NCBI GenBank assembly: GCA_040218145.1
Contig: JAVJQK010000033.1
Location: 186,001 to 250,000 of the forward strand
DNA: 64,000 nt
Direction of reading: 5' to 3'
Origin: Sandaracinaceae bacterium
Lineage (GTDB): Bacteria; Myxococcota_A; Polyangia; Polyangiales; Sandaracinaceae
The position numbers were made by a program, and so were the translations under genes. The notes under the pieces were generated by a model that was given only the letters and a program-made list of their open reading frames with translations, did not search any database and was not told where the DNA came from. This document shows positions 45,708 to 53,393 of the stretch, in pieces; the stretch's first letter is position 1; the number at the start of each line of letters is the position of its first letter.

Positions 45708-46334
45708 TCAGCCCGCGAGGCGCTCGAGGTCCGAGGGGTGGCGCACCACGCGCACCTTCACGCGCGACAGCTGGAGCGCCAGCGAGGAGCTCATGAAGCC
45801 GACCGAAGGCGAGGGATGCACCAGGATGACCTCCTGGAGGCCGATCCGGCTCCTCAGCTGCTTCCCGAGCAGGTCGAAGAGCGCGCGGGTCGGACGCTCG
45901 GCGCCCTCGAAGAGCACCGCGATGCGGGGCGCCGTCTCCACCTTCTTCAGCGCCTGCGCGACCATGGCGGCGTCGGCTCCGAGGGGCAGCGGGACGATGG
46001 CGTAGCGGAGGCGCTCGCCGCTCTTGCGGAGATCCGCCGTGGGCACGCCGGCCTCCTCTCGCTTCATCGCGCGGACCGAGATCCGCGGGAGGCGGAGCTG
46101 GAGGGTCGAGGCGACGAACCCGATCGAGCTGGCGTCGTGCACCAGCGCCAGCTCGCTCAGCCCCGGATGCGCGAGCGCCGCCTTCACGACGGCGTCGGCG
46201 AAGGCCGCGTCCGGTCGGATCGTCGGGCTGATCACGAGCGTGGCGCGGGTGGTCCCGCCGGCCGCACACTTCGAGAACACGCCGTCGAGGTCCGCGAGGT
46301 CCGCGACGTGCACTACCTCTGCATCATGGGGCAA
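45708..46334 (-). CDS. Unknown protein with internal duplication
   Basis: 208 residues if begun at TTG 46334, which overlaps the desulfurase-like gene by 11 bases; GTG 46313 is an alternative. Two halves of about 95 residues resemble each other: LALVHDASSIGFVASTLQLRL (about 60-82) and VILVHPSPSVGFMSSSLALQL (about 165-190), each followed by a basic strand (PRISVRAMK and SRVKVRVVR). Neither half is a family I know. There is no signal or membrane segment. It is the last gene of the V4R/desulfurase operon, 91 bases before the efflux adaptor gene. Confidence 0.65.
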   Translation of the reverse strand: MPHDAEVVHVADLADLDGVFSKCAAGGTTRATLVISPTIRPDAAFADAVVKAALAHPGLSELALVHDASSIGFVASTLQLRLPRISVRAMKREEAGVPTADLRKSGERLRYAIVPLPLGADAAMVAQALKKVETAPRIAVLFEGAERPTRALFDLLGKQLRSRIGLQEVILVHPSPSVGFMSSSLALQLSRVKVRVVRHPSDLERLAG

Positions 46335-47412
46335 CGGACACCTTCTTCATTCCCCCCGGCAGCACCTCGCGCAGGGCGCGCGTCAACGCGTCCAGCTCGA
46401 CCTTGGATGTACCACGACCGCTCGACACGCGCAGCGTCCCTCCGCCCTCCGCCGTGCCGATCGTCGCGTGCGCAGCCGGGGCGCAGTGCAGTCCCGCGCG
46501 GGTGACGATGCCGTAGACCCGGTCGAGCAGCTCCTCCAGGGTGCGCGGCTCCCAGCCGGGGACGCGGACGCTCGCCACGGGCAGCTCGCCGGCGCCGACG
46601 CTGGTCAGCCCCGCCGCGGCGAGCGCGTCGCGGAGGGCCCGACCCGCCTCGCGCCAATCCCAGGCCGGGAGCGAACGCGCGGCGGCGCCCATCGCGAGCA
46701 CGCCGGGCAGGTTCACGGTGCCGCTCTCGAGCCGCGCCGGTAGATCCTCGGGTACGTCGTCGGCCTGCGAGTCGAAGCCGACCCCTCCGCGCACCAGCGG
46801 CTCGAGCCCTCGCGCGGGATCGACGATGAGCGCGCCGATCCCGGGGCTCGCGGCCAGGCCCTTGTGCCCCGAGAACGCGACGGCGTCGGCGCGAGGGAGC
46901 GGCGTCAGGCCCGCCGTCTGCGCGGCGTCGACGATCACCGCCGCGCCGACCGAGCGCGCGCGCTCCAGGATGTCGTCCACCGGCTGCACGAGCCCCGTGA
47001 CGTTCGAGCCGTGCGTGATCACGAGCAGATCGAGGTCGGCCGGCCAGTCGGCGTCGAGGTCGACGCGCCCGTTCGCGTCGCCGGGAAGGGAAAAGAGCGG
47101 CACGCCGCTCGCGACGGCCGGTCGCCGCGCCGCGTTGTGCACGAGCGGGTCGAGCCCGAGGCGGCGCGGGCGCGGACGCCAGCCGAGGATGGCCTGGTTG
47201 AGCCCGAAGGTCGCGCCGGGCGTGAAGCACACGACGCCGCGGCCCCCGAGCGCGGCCACCGCGGCGCGTGCGTCTTCCACCGCGGCGCGCGCCGCCTCCT
47301 GCGGGCCGTGTCGTCCTCGTCCGGGCGACGCCATCTCGAGCGCCATCGCGATGGCCCCCTGGACCGCGGGGCTGCGAGGGATCGAAGTGGCGGCGTGGTC
47401 GAGGTAGATCAT
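46324..47412 (-). CDS. Class V aminotransferase, group-II cysteine desulfurase-like
   Basis: 362 residues. PLP enzyme with the Schiff-base lysine K184 in AFSGHKGLAASPG, the N-terminal MIYLDHAATSIPRSP typical of NifS/SufS-like proteins, and a cofactor Asp in VIVDAAQTAG. C310 in RAGLHCAPAAHATIG sits where SufS-type (group II) desulfurases have their catalytic Cys (RxGHHC). The pattern fits the TIGR01977-like cysteine desulfurase family. It would release sulfur from cysteine as a persulfide on C310. No sufE or scaffold gene is nearby; instead V4R-like proteins precede it. ATGA overlap with the small upstream gene. Confidence 0.85.
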   Translation of the reverse strand: MIYLDHAATSIPRSPAVQGAIAMALEMASPGRGRHGPQEAARAAVEDARAAVAALGGRGVVCFTPGATFGLNQAILGWRPRPRRLGLDPLVHNAARRPAVASGVPLFSLPGDANGRVDLDADWPADLDLLVITHGSNVTGLVQPVDDILERARSVGAAVIVDAAQTAGLTPLPRADAVAFSGHKGLAASPGIGALIVDPARGLEPLVRGGVGFDSQADDVPEDLPARLESGTVNLPGVLAMGAAARSLPAWDWREAGRALRDALAAAGLTSVGAGELPVASVRVPGWEPRTLEELLDRVYGIVTRAGLHCAPAAHATIGTAEGGGTLRVSSGRGTSKVELDALTRALREVLPGGMKKVSVAP

Positions 47413-47696
47413 CCGCCCTCGATCATGCGCTCCGCCGCCGCGAGCGCGAGGGCGAGCGCCTCGTCCCGCACCGCCATGCGCACCGTGAAGCGCACCTTGG
47501 GGTCGTCGACGATGCCGGTGAGCAGGAAGCGGCCCGGCACGTCGAGCCGGAAGAAAGGGCGCGGGAGGTGCGTGAGCACGGTGCGGCTGTCCACGCCCTC
47601 GACCCGGTCGAGGTCCTCGAGACGGACCGGGCGGGGGAGCTCGATCTCCACCACCCGCTCCCCGCCGAGGCAGTCCCTCTGGAGCAGCACCTTCAA
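47409..47696 (-). CDS. Small unknown protein of V4R operon
   Basis: 95 residues starting at TTG 47696, preceded by GAGGG seven bases upstream; a GTG two codons later is possible. The product is alpha/beta in character (VVEIELPRPVRLEDLDRVEG, FFRLDVPGRFLLTGIVDD, VRFTVRMAVRDEALALAL). No family is recognised, and it has a single Cys at residue 9. The stop overlaps the desulfurase-like start (ATGA), and 18 bases separate it from the V4R gene before it, so it is clearly part of the operon. Confidence 0.65.
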   Translation of the reverse strand: MKVLLQRDCLGGERVVEIELPRPVRLEDLDRVEGVDSRTVLTHLPRPFFRLDVPGRFLLTGIVDDPKVRFTVRMAVRDEALALALAAAERMIEGG

Positions 47697-47714
47697 GCCA
47701 GCGCCCTCACACCA

Positions 47715-48365
47715 TCAGGGTCGCCGCGCGACGAGCTCACAGCGCGGCGCGCCGGCCGCGCGGCAAGCGACCTCCTCGGCCACGAAGCGCCCGGAGCCCT
47801 CGAAGAGCTCCGCATAGTACTCCTGGGTCAAGGCGGGGCGGGCCAGGATGTCGCCGTGGTAGATGAGGTTCATGATGCCCGCGACCCCGCCCGTGGCGAG
47901 GAAGCAGACCGGGCCGACCTTCGACTCTCCATGCTCGGCGAGGTAGCCGGTGCTCTCGTAGGTGTTGTCGATCGCCACCCGGAGCTCTTCGTTCGGGGTG
48001 AGCCCCTCGACGTGCCACCGGCCCCAGCCGAGCGCGTTGATCACGCCGACGATGCCCGAGACCCAGTCTTCGCGCCCCTCCAGCATCGGGCCGACGACCG
48101 CCTCCCACTCCTGCGACAGCATGATGCCGCCGAAGGTGTTGAAGGCGCAGACGTGCCCCGCCTCGATCAGCGCCTCGCGCGCCTTCTTCTCGACCTCGGG
48201 CCCCTGCTCGTGCGCCGCGTGGAGGTACGCGTAGGAGACGCGGTTGTAATAGTCCGCGTAGTGCCGCGTCAGGTAGAGGCCGAAGGCCGGGATGAGGCCC
48301 TCTTCGTTGCCGACCAGCGGCAGCCCGCTCACCGCGCTCACGATCGCCCGCTCGTCGACGCTCAT
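47715..48365 (-). CDS. V4R-like domain protein 2
   Basis: 216 residues. The C-terminus keeps the V4R zinc-site spacing E-x2-C-x7-C: E198, C201 and C209 in FVAEEVACRAAGAPRC, with C154 in VCFLATGGVAGIMN as the likely first ligand. V4R domains, named after bacteriochlorophyll 4-vinyl reductase and present in XylR/DmpR sensors, bind small ligands beside a structural zinc. The N-terminal half (RHYADYYNRVSYAYLHAAHE, AFNTFGGIMLSQEWEAVV) is helical. ATG 48365 overlaps the stop of V4R protein 1 (ATGA). The two are distant paralogues. The ligand is unknown. Confidence 0.7.
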   Translation of the reverse strand: MSVDERAIVSAVSGLPLVGNEEGLIPAFGLYLTRHYADYYNRVSYAYLHAAHEQGPEVEKKAREALIEAGHVCAFNTFGGIMLSQEWEAVVGPMLEGREDWVSGIVGVINALGWGRWHVEGLTPNEELRVAIDNTYESTGYLAEHGESKVGPVCFLATGGVAGIMNLIYHGDILARPALTQEYYAELFEGSGRFVAEEVACRAAGAPRCELVARRP

Positions 48366-48874
48366 CGGGACACCTCACTGTTCGTGCGCACGGTGAAGCG
48401 GCAGTCCTCGGCGCCGACCGCGTAGCAGCCCGTCTCGGCCACGGTGACCGAGGCGAGCTCGAGGCCGTGGGCGGCGGCGACCGCGCCCTGGATGAAGCCC
48501 GCCGGGAAGAAGCACGCCGGCGTCTCGCGCGCGCCGTGCACCGCCGTCCAACCCATGGCGTAGTGCGAAGCGCGCACGATCGCCTCACCGCCCTGCGCGC
48601 TCACCCCGGAGAGGTCGAGCACGCCGAAGCCGAGCTCCGAGAACGCGCGCTCCGCGAACGCGGACAGGTCTTCGGCCTGGCTCGCGAGCGCCTTCATCTG
48701 CGCATGCACGACCTCGGCCGCGCCCGCGGTGAGCACGCCGGGGGCCGCGTCGCCCATGCCGTCCTCGATCGCGTGCTGCAGGGCGCAGTTGTAGAAGTGG
48801 CAATGAAACACGAGGCTCTGGCCGCCTGAGAGGACGACCGCGCGCTCGGCGTCGAATTCGATCGGAAGACCCAC
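48362..48874 (-). CDS. V4R-like domain protein 1
   Basis: 170 residues starting at GTG 48874, with GGAGG five bases upstream. The C-terminal part matches V4R spacing: C121 in PACFFPAGFIQGAV, then E147-x2-C150-x7-C158 in ETGCYAVGAEDC. The N-terminus has a separate His/Cys cluster (VFHCHFYNC, H24, C25, H26, C30) that could bind metal or carry persulfide. It is the first gene of the five-gene operon and has its own promoter region facing the SET gene. No DNA-binding or kinase domain is attached, unlike most V4R sensors. Confidence 0.72.
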   Translation of the reverse strand: MGLPIEFDAERAVVLSGGQSLVFHCHFYNCALQHAIEDGMGDAAPGVLTAGAAEVVHAQMKALASQAEDLSAFAERAFSELGFGVLDLSGVSAQGGEAIVRASHYAMGWTAVHGARETPACFFPAGFIQGAVAAAHGLELASVTVAETGCYAVGAEDCRFTVRTNSEVSR

Positions 48875-48949
48875 CCGAACCTCCAGCGGACCAGCCTACG
48901 CCTCGCTGTCCCCGACGGGAAGCGCGCATTTTTCTCCGCCCTCGACGCG

Positions 48950-48975
48950 CAGCGCTTGCGCACGGCGCAGCGCTG
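48950..48975. promoter_or_regulatory. 26-bp interrupted palindrome between V4R operon and SET gene
   Basis: CAGCGCT at 48950-48956 pairs with AGCGCTG at 48969-48975, and inside it GCGC (48958-48961) pairs with GCGC (48965-48968), leaving one bulged T and a three-base loop ACG. It lies in the 195-base divergent intergenic region, about 76 bases before the V4R start and 95 before the SET start, so it could be an operator acting on either promoter. It has no T-tract. Confidence 0.4.
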
Positions 48976-49069
48976 GGGGGGCTGTCCTCGGCCGGGGTCT
49001 GCCCTTTGCGCGATGCATGAAACGGCACGCCGGATGCCTAGCGCGTGCTCGACCAAAGGAGGTCCCCGA

Positions 49070-49681
49070 ATGCTCCACCCGAAGACCCGCCTCGCCTGGA
49101 TCTCGGACGAGGTGGGCTATGGCGTCCTCGCCACCGAAGACATCCCGTGCGGCACGATCCTCTGGGCGCTCGACCCGCTCGACCGCGTGCTCTCCCCGGC
49201 CGACGTGAAGCGCCTCGACCCCGCGCTCTGGCCCGTCCTGGAGACGTACACCTACGTGACCGGACGTGGCGACAGGATCCTCTGCTGGGATCACGGCCGC
49301 TTCATGAACCACAGCTGTGAGCCGGTCTCCTTGAGCCCCGGCGTGGACTTCGAGCTGGCGGTGCGCGACATCCGCGCCGGCGAGGAGATCACGTGCGACT
49401 ACGGCTCGCTCAACCTCGAGCAGGACCTGAGCTGCCTGTGCGGGAGCCCGTACTGTCGGAGGGTGATCCGCGCCTCGGACTTCGAGGAGCTGGCGCACAG
49501 CTGGGATGCGCGTCTGCGGGACGCGGTGGTGCGGACGCTGGGCGTGGAGCAGCCCCTGCTCCCCTTCGTGAAGGACGCCGAGCACCTCGCGCGCTGGGCC
49601 GAGCACCCCGACGAGCTGCCCTCGGCGATGCGTCATCGCTACCCGATCCGCGACGTCATCGCGGCGGCCCCGCGTCGATAA
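49070..49681 (+). CDS. SET-domain protein (putative lysine methyltransferase)
   Basis: 203 residues. The start at ATG 49070 is fixed by a full AAAGGAGGT Shine-Dalgarno seven bases upstream. SET motifs are complete: the opening GYGVLATEDIPCGTIL, N80-H-S-C in RFMNHSCEPVS, and Y111 in GEEITCDYG. A post-SET-like Cys trio follows (CLCGSPYC), which with the NHSC Cys could hold zinc. SET enzymes methylate protein lysines with S-adenosylmethionine. The target is unknown. It is one of the bacterial SET proteins, which are of probable eukaryotic or ancient origin. A C-terminal helical segment (about 150-203) follows. Confidence 0.88.
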   Translation: MLHPKTRLAWISDEVGYGVLATEDIPCGTILWALDPLDRVLSPADVKRLDPALWPVLETYTYVTGRGDRILCWDHGRFMNHSCEPVSLSPGVDFELAVRDIRAGEEITCDYGSLNLEQDLSCLCGSPYCRRVIRASDFEELAHSWDARLRDAVVRTLGVEQPLLPFVKDAEHLARWAEHPDELPSAMRHRYPIRDVIAAAPRR

Positions 49682-49721
49682 CGCTCGTCGCCCGAGCGCG
49701 TTGACGTAGCCTTCGGGCGGC

Positions 49722-51317
49722 ATGGCCAAGGACGAGAAGAAGAAGAAGAAGGGGACGAAGAAGTCTCCCTTCAAGCTGCGCCGCGCGCGGCTCGCCGACG
49801 TCGAAGGACTGTGGGCGTGTCAGCGCGCGGCGTACGCCGCGCTCCCCGAGAGCGGCATCTGCACGAGGCGTCAGCTCGAGATGCAGATCCGCACCTTCCC
49901 GGAGGGACAGCTCGTGGTCGTGCACGAGAAGCAGGTCGTCGGCTACGCGGCGAGCCTCATCGTCACGCTCGACGAGGACTCGCCCTGGTACAGCTACGGC
50001 GAGATCACCGGGCAGGCGACCTTCGCCACCCACGCGCCGAGCGGCGACACGCTCTACGGCGCGGACATCGCGGTGCACCCGGACTTTCGCGGGCGAGGCG
50101 TCGCGAGCCTCCTCTACAAGGGGCGCAAGACGCTGCTCGAGCGGCTCAACCTGCGGCGCATGGTCGCGGGCGGGCGCATCCCCGGCTACCACGAGCACGC
50201 CGGCAAGATGACGGCCGAGGAGTACGTCGCCGCGGTCGAGGCGGGCACCCTCCAGGACTCCGCGCTGAGCGTGCACCTGCGCGTCGGCTATCGCGTGCGC
50301 GGCGTGCACCACGGCTACCTCCGCGACGAGCAGAGCCTGGACTACGCGACCTACCTCGAGATGGAGAACCCGCGCTTCCACGCGGAGCGTCGGCGCATCG
50401 CCGCGTCGCCGCTGAGGCGCCCGGTGCGACGGATCCGTGTCTGTACCGCGCAATATCAGATGCGCCCCATCACGGGCTGGGAGGACCTCGAGCGTCAGGT
50501 CGGCTTCTTCGTGCGCACGGCCGAGGCCTACCACTGTCACTACCTCGTCATGCCGGAGCTCTTCACGGCCCAGCTCTTCAGCGCCTTCCCGACCCAGCAG
50601 TCGGGCACCGACGGCATGGCGCGCCTGGCCGATCACGCGGACGACTACATCGCGATGTTCAAGCGCTTCGCCAAGTCGTCGGGCCTCTTCATCGTCGGGG
50701 GCAGTCACCCCATCCGGCGCGGCGAGGGCATCACGAACACCGCCCACCTCTTCACGCCGACCGGGCGCGTCTACACGCAGGACAAGCTCCACCTCGCCCC
50801 GAACGAGCGGCGCGAGTACGGGCTGACGCCGGGCGACGGGCTGACCGTCTTCGACACCGGGCACGCCCGGGTGGCCATGCTGCTCTGCTACGACGTCGAG
50901 TTCCCGGAGCTGTCACGCCTGCTCACCCTCGCCGGGGCCGAGATGTTGATCGTGCCGTTCAGCACCGACGAGCGGAAATCGTACCTGCGGGTCCGCTACT
51001 CGGCCCACGCGCGCGCCATCGAGAACATCGTCTACGTGGTCCTGAGCGGGAACGTCGGCAACCTGCCCCAGGTCGACAACTTCCTCATCAACTACGGGCA
51101 CGCGGCCATCTGCACGCCGAGTGACTTCGCCTTCCCCACCGACGGCCTCGCCGCGGTGGCCGACACGGGGGTCGAGACGGTGGTCATCGCCGACCTGGAT
51201 CTCGACGCGCTGCACCAGTCGCGCGAGATCGGCAGCGTGCGCCCGCTCCGGGAGCGCCGCCCCGACCTCTACGAGCTGATCGCGAAGAAGCCGGTGGCCG
51301 TCGTCCGGACCGAGTAG
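49722..51317 (+). CDS. GNAT acetyltransferase fused to carbon-nitrogen hydrolase
   Basis: 531 residues. A Lys-rich lead (KDEKKKKKGTKKS) precedes a GNAT domain (about 18-225) with the acetyl-CoA loop HPDFRGRGVASLLY, then a nitrilase-superfamily domain (about 235-525) with the full catalytic triad E279 (VMPELF), K355 (TQDKLHLAP) and C389 (LLCYDVEFPE). This two-domain order is a known bifunctional family whose substrates are not established; amide hydrolysis coupled to acylation, perhaps in metabolite repair, is an inference. The basic N-terminus could bind nucleic acid or be a flexible tail. It starts 40 bases after the SET gene. Confidence 0.92.
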   Translation: MAKDEKKKKKGTKKSPFKLRRARLADVEGLWACQRAAYAALPESGICTRRQLEMQIRTFPEGQLVVVHEKQVVGYAASLIVTLDEDSPWYSYGEITGQATFATHAPSGDTLYGADIAVHPDFRGRGVASLLYKGRKTLLERLNLRRMVAGGRIPGYHEHAGKMTAEEYVAAVEAGTLQDSALSVHLRVGYRVRGVHHGYLRDEQSLDYATYLEMENPRFHAERRRIAASPLRRPVRRIRVCTAQYQMRPITGWEDLERQVGFFVRTAEAYHCHYLVMPELFTAQLFSAFPTQQSGTDGMARLADHADDYIAMFKRFAKSSGLFIVGGSHPIRRGEGITNTAHLFTPTGRVYTQDKLHLAPNERREYGLTPGDGLTVFDTGHARVAMLLCYDVEFPELSRLLTLAGAEMLIVPFSTDERKSYLRVRYSAHARAIENIVYVVLSGNVGNLPQVDNFLINYGHAAICTPSDFAFPTDGLAAVADTGVETVVIADLDLDALHQSREIGSVRPLRERRPDLYELIAKKPVAVVRTE

Positions 51318-51339
51318 CGACGGGACGCGGCGCGCGTAC

Positions 51340-51753
51340 ATGACGCCCGACATGTCACGGACTCTCGCCAGGGCGCTGCCGCTGCTGCCTCTCCTCGTCG
51401 CTTGCGGGTCGCCTCCCCTGGTGCACGGCACCCGGCGCGCGATCGGCGCGGACGCTGTAATCCAGGTGGAGCGCATCGAGGGCGGCAACCAGCTCGTGAC
51501 GGTCCAGGTTCGCCACCTGCCGCCTCCCGAGCGGCTCGCCCCCGGGGCCACGCGCTTCGTGATGTGGTTCGTCCGCTCGGGTCACCCGGCCACGATGGCC
51601 TCGGAGCTCCACTATGACTCCGGCTCCCGTCAAGGCCGCGCCCGCGCCACGATCCCGCATCGCGGCTTCCAGGTGATCATCACCGCGGAGCGCGCGGGCG
51701 TCGTGAGCGTGCCGAGCGAGCACGTCGTGTTCCGCGACCGCCCCCGGCAGTAG
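51340..51753 (+). CDS. Small lipoprotein, unknown
   Basis: 137 residues (ATG 51340, or ATG 51352 four codons later). A lipobox is seen in LPLLPLLVACGS (Cys about 22). The mature part is a small beta-sandwich-like domain: NQLVTVQVRHLPPPERL, TRFVMWFVRSGHPATMASEL and QGRARATIPHRGFQVIITAE. No family is recognised. It follows the fusion gene by 22 bases and could be co-transcribed. Confidence 0.65.
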   Translation: MTPDMSRTLARALPLLPLLVACGSPPLVHGTRRAIGADAVIQVERIEGGNQLVTVQVRHLPPPERLAPGATRFVMWFVRSGHPATMASELHYDSGSRQGRARATIPHRGFQVIITAERAGVVSVPSEHVVFRDRPRQ

Positions 51754-51759
51754 CCGTCC

Positions 51760-51905
51760 TCAGGCGCCGGACGCGGTGCCGTCGCCATCGGTCAGGGTGC
51801 GGTCGGGCGTGGGTGGCGGCGTGGGCGCGAGGAGCGCGCGGGAGTCCTCGAGTGCCCTCGCTCGAACTGGAAGCCGCAGGCGCCTCGGTGAGCGCGTCCG
51901 ACCGC
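51760..51905 (-). pseudogene. Decayed partial copy of the coiled-coil protein gene 3' end
   Basis: On the minus strand this stretch matches the 3' end of the gene at 53394-53900. Both share the stop codon position and the last codons (LTDGDGT-SGA), plus the words GAGTCCTCGA, CTCGAACTGGAAG and GCGCCTCGGT on the plus strand. Between these are small insertions and a deletion of about 15 bases that shift the frame, and the similarity fades beyond 51905. There is no start or membrane anchor. So it is a truncated, frameshifted duplicate about 1.6 kb from its parent, with the EEP gene between. Confidence 0.7.
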
Positions 51906-52026
51906 CCCGTGGTGCACGCGCCAGCGGCCGCGCTGGAGAAGGCAACGAGCTAGCGCTCGTCGACTCACCGGGTCGTCGACGCACCGGGTCGCGACGAGGG
52001 TCGCGACGGCGGGGCCGGAGCGCTGA

Positions 52027-53097
52027 CTACATGCTCTCCTGCTGGTCGACCGCTGCGATCTTCTCCTCGGCGAGCTCGTGGTCCTCCGAGTCGGCCTCCG
52101 CCTCGTCCTGACGGGCTTCGGCACCCGCCTCCAGGACCAGCTTCGCGTAGACCGGGAAGTGGTCGGACCCGAAGGCGGGGAGCCTGGCCATTCGCGCGAG
52201 CGTGAAGTGATCCGAGTGGAACACGTGGTCGAGCGGCCACCTCAAGAAGGGATACTCCGCGTGAAACGTGTTGAACATCCCCCGGCCCTTCCGGGGATCC
52301 AGCAGGCCGCTGATCTTCTGGAAGAGGGTGGTCGTGTGCGACCACGCCACGTCGTTGAGGTCACCGGTCACGATGGTCGGCTCATCACGGTCCTTGACCT
52401 CGCCCCCGACGATGAGGAGCTCCGCGTCGCGCCTTGTCGACTCGTCCGCCTCGGTCGGGGCGGGAGGCTCGGGATGAAGGCAATGGAGCCACACCTCGTC
52501 CCCCGACGGCAGGCGGAGGCGCATGTGCATCGAAGGGAACTCGTCGCTGATCAGGTGCTTCACCTCGGGCGCGATGAGCTCGAGGCGCGAGTGGAGCAGC
52601 ATCCCGTACCGATTGTCGAGCGGGGCCTTCACCGTGTGCGGGTAGTCCGCCTCGAGGACACGCAGCTCTCGCTCCCACCAGTCGTCGGGCTCGAGGGTCA
52701 GCACCAAGTCGGGGTTCCACTCCCGGACGATCTTGATCAGCTCGTCGGCCCGACGGTTGCTCATGAGCACGTTGGCAACGACGATCGACACGGAGGGGGC
52801 CCTTGTCCCTCGCGCGGCGGTGGCGACCTGCTTGGGCCAGAGCTTCGTGAACGGGAGAAATCTGTACGCTTGGAGGAGGAGCGTCCCTGCGAGTAGGGCG
52901 AGCACACCGCCGCCCCACCACGTCACCGTCCCCACCAGGAGGGGGTAGGCCATCATGACGATGGCGCCGAGCGCGAAGATCTGCAGAACGGGGAAGTCGA
53001 ACGTGCGGACCCACCAGGCGTCGTGCCGGACCAAGGGGGTGAGGCTAGCGGCTGCCAGCGCGACGGCGAGCACGGTTAGTATGATTTGCACGGGCAC
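52027..53097 (-). CDS. Membrane endonuclease/exonuclease/phosphatase family protein
   Basis: 356 residues starting at GTG 53097. Three N-terminal transmembrane helices (IILTVLAVALAAASLTPLV, VLQIFALGAIVMMAYPLLV, GVLALLAGTLLLQAYRFLPF) precede an EEP domain (about 100-320) with IVVANVLMSNRRADELI, the Glu in VLTLEPDDWW, GDLNDVAWSHTT, and the terminal SDHFPV. The layout matches YafD-like membrane EEP proteins. It is probably a periplasm-facing phosphodiesterase or nuclease. The C-terminus is a Glu/Ala-rich tail. It lies between the decayed gene copy and the intergenic hairpins. Confidence 0.85.
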   Translation of the reverse strand: MPVQIILTVLAVALAAASLTPLVRHDAWWVRTFDFPVLQIFALGAIVMMAYPLLVGTVTWWGGGVLALLAGTLLLQAYRFLPFTKLWPKQVATAARGTRAPSVSIVVANVLMSNRRADELIKIVREWNPDLVLTLEPDDWWERELRVLEADYPHTVKAPLDNRYGMLLHSRLELIAPEVKHLISDEFPSMHMRLRLPSGDEVWLHCLHPEPPAPTEADESTRRDAELLIVGGEVKDRDEPTIVTGDLNDVAWSHTTTLFQKISGLLDPRKGRGMFNTFHAEYPFLRWPLDHVFHSDHFTLARMARLPAFGSDHFPVYAKLVLEAGAEARQDEAEADSEDHELAEEKIAAVDQQESM

Positions 53098-53302
53098 AGT
53101 CGTAGCGGCTGCGGCAGCACCGCATGTCCTGAGCTAGACGCGCCGAATGGCGGATCAAGGAGGTGGCTCGCGCGCGCTGGGCCGACGATTTCCAGCCGCC
53201 TGCACCGGTAGCCGCACTGCGAATCGAGCCGAACAGGAGGCTCGGCGGGCGCGCTGAAGGCCCGCTCACGCCAGGGCCGGGCAGGAATGCCTGTTCGGGG
53301 AT

Positions 53303-53376
53303 GGGGAAGATCGTCCCCGGGTCCTCTCTTGGTAGGACGCGCGCTTGGGGCGTGTGGAGGATCGTCCCCGAAGCGC
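53303..53376. repeat. Two GATCGTCCCCG repeats and a strong hairpin in 296-bp gap
   Basis: The gap 53098-53393 holds no gene. At 53303-53318 GGGGA and TCCCC form a short inverted repeat around AGATCG, and the same GATCGTCCCCG word recurs at 53360-53370. The second copy is embedded in a longer hairpin, GCGCTTGGGG at 53341-53350 with CCCCGAAGCGC at 53366-53376 (one bulged G). It stands 18 bases past the stop of the minus-strand coiled-coil gene, so it may terminate that transcript, though no T-run follows. Confidence 0.5.
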
Positions 53377-53393
53377 GAAGCCGGTGCCGGACC

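Noticed and set aside
51776-52111. Small frames on both strands in the gap after the small lipoprotein
   Set aside because: They have no domain or ribosome site; part of the gap is the decayed gene copy.
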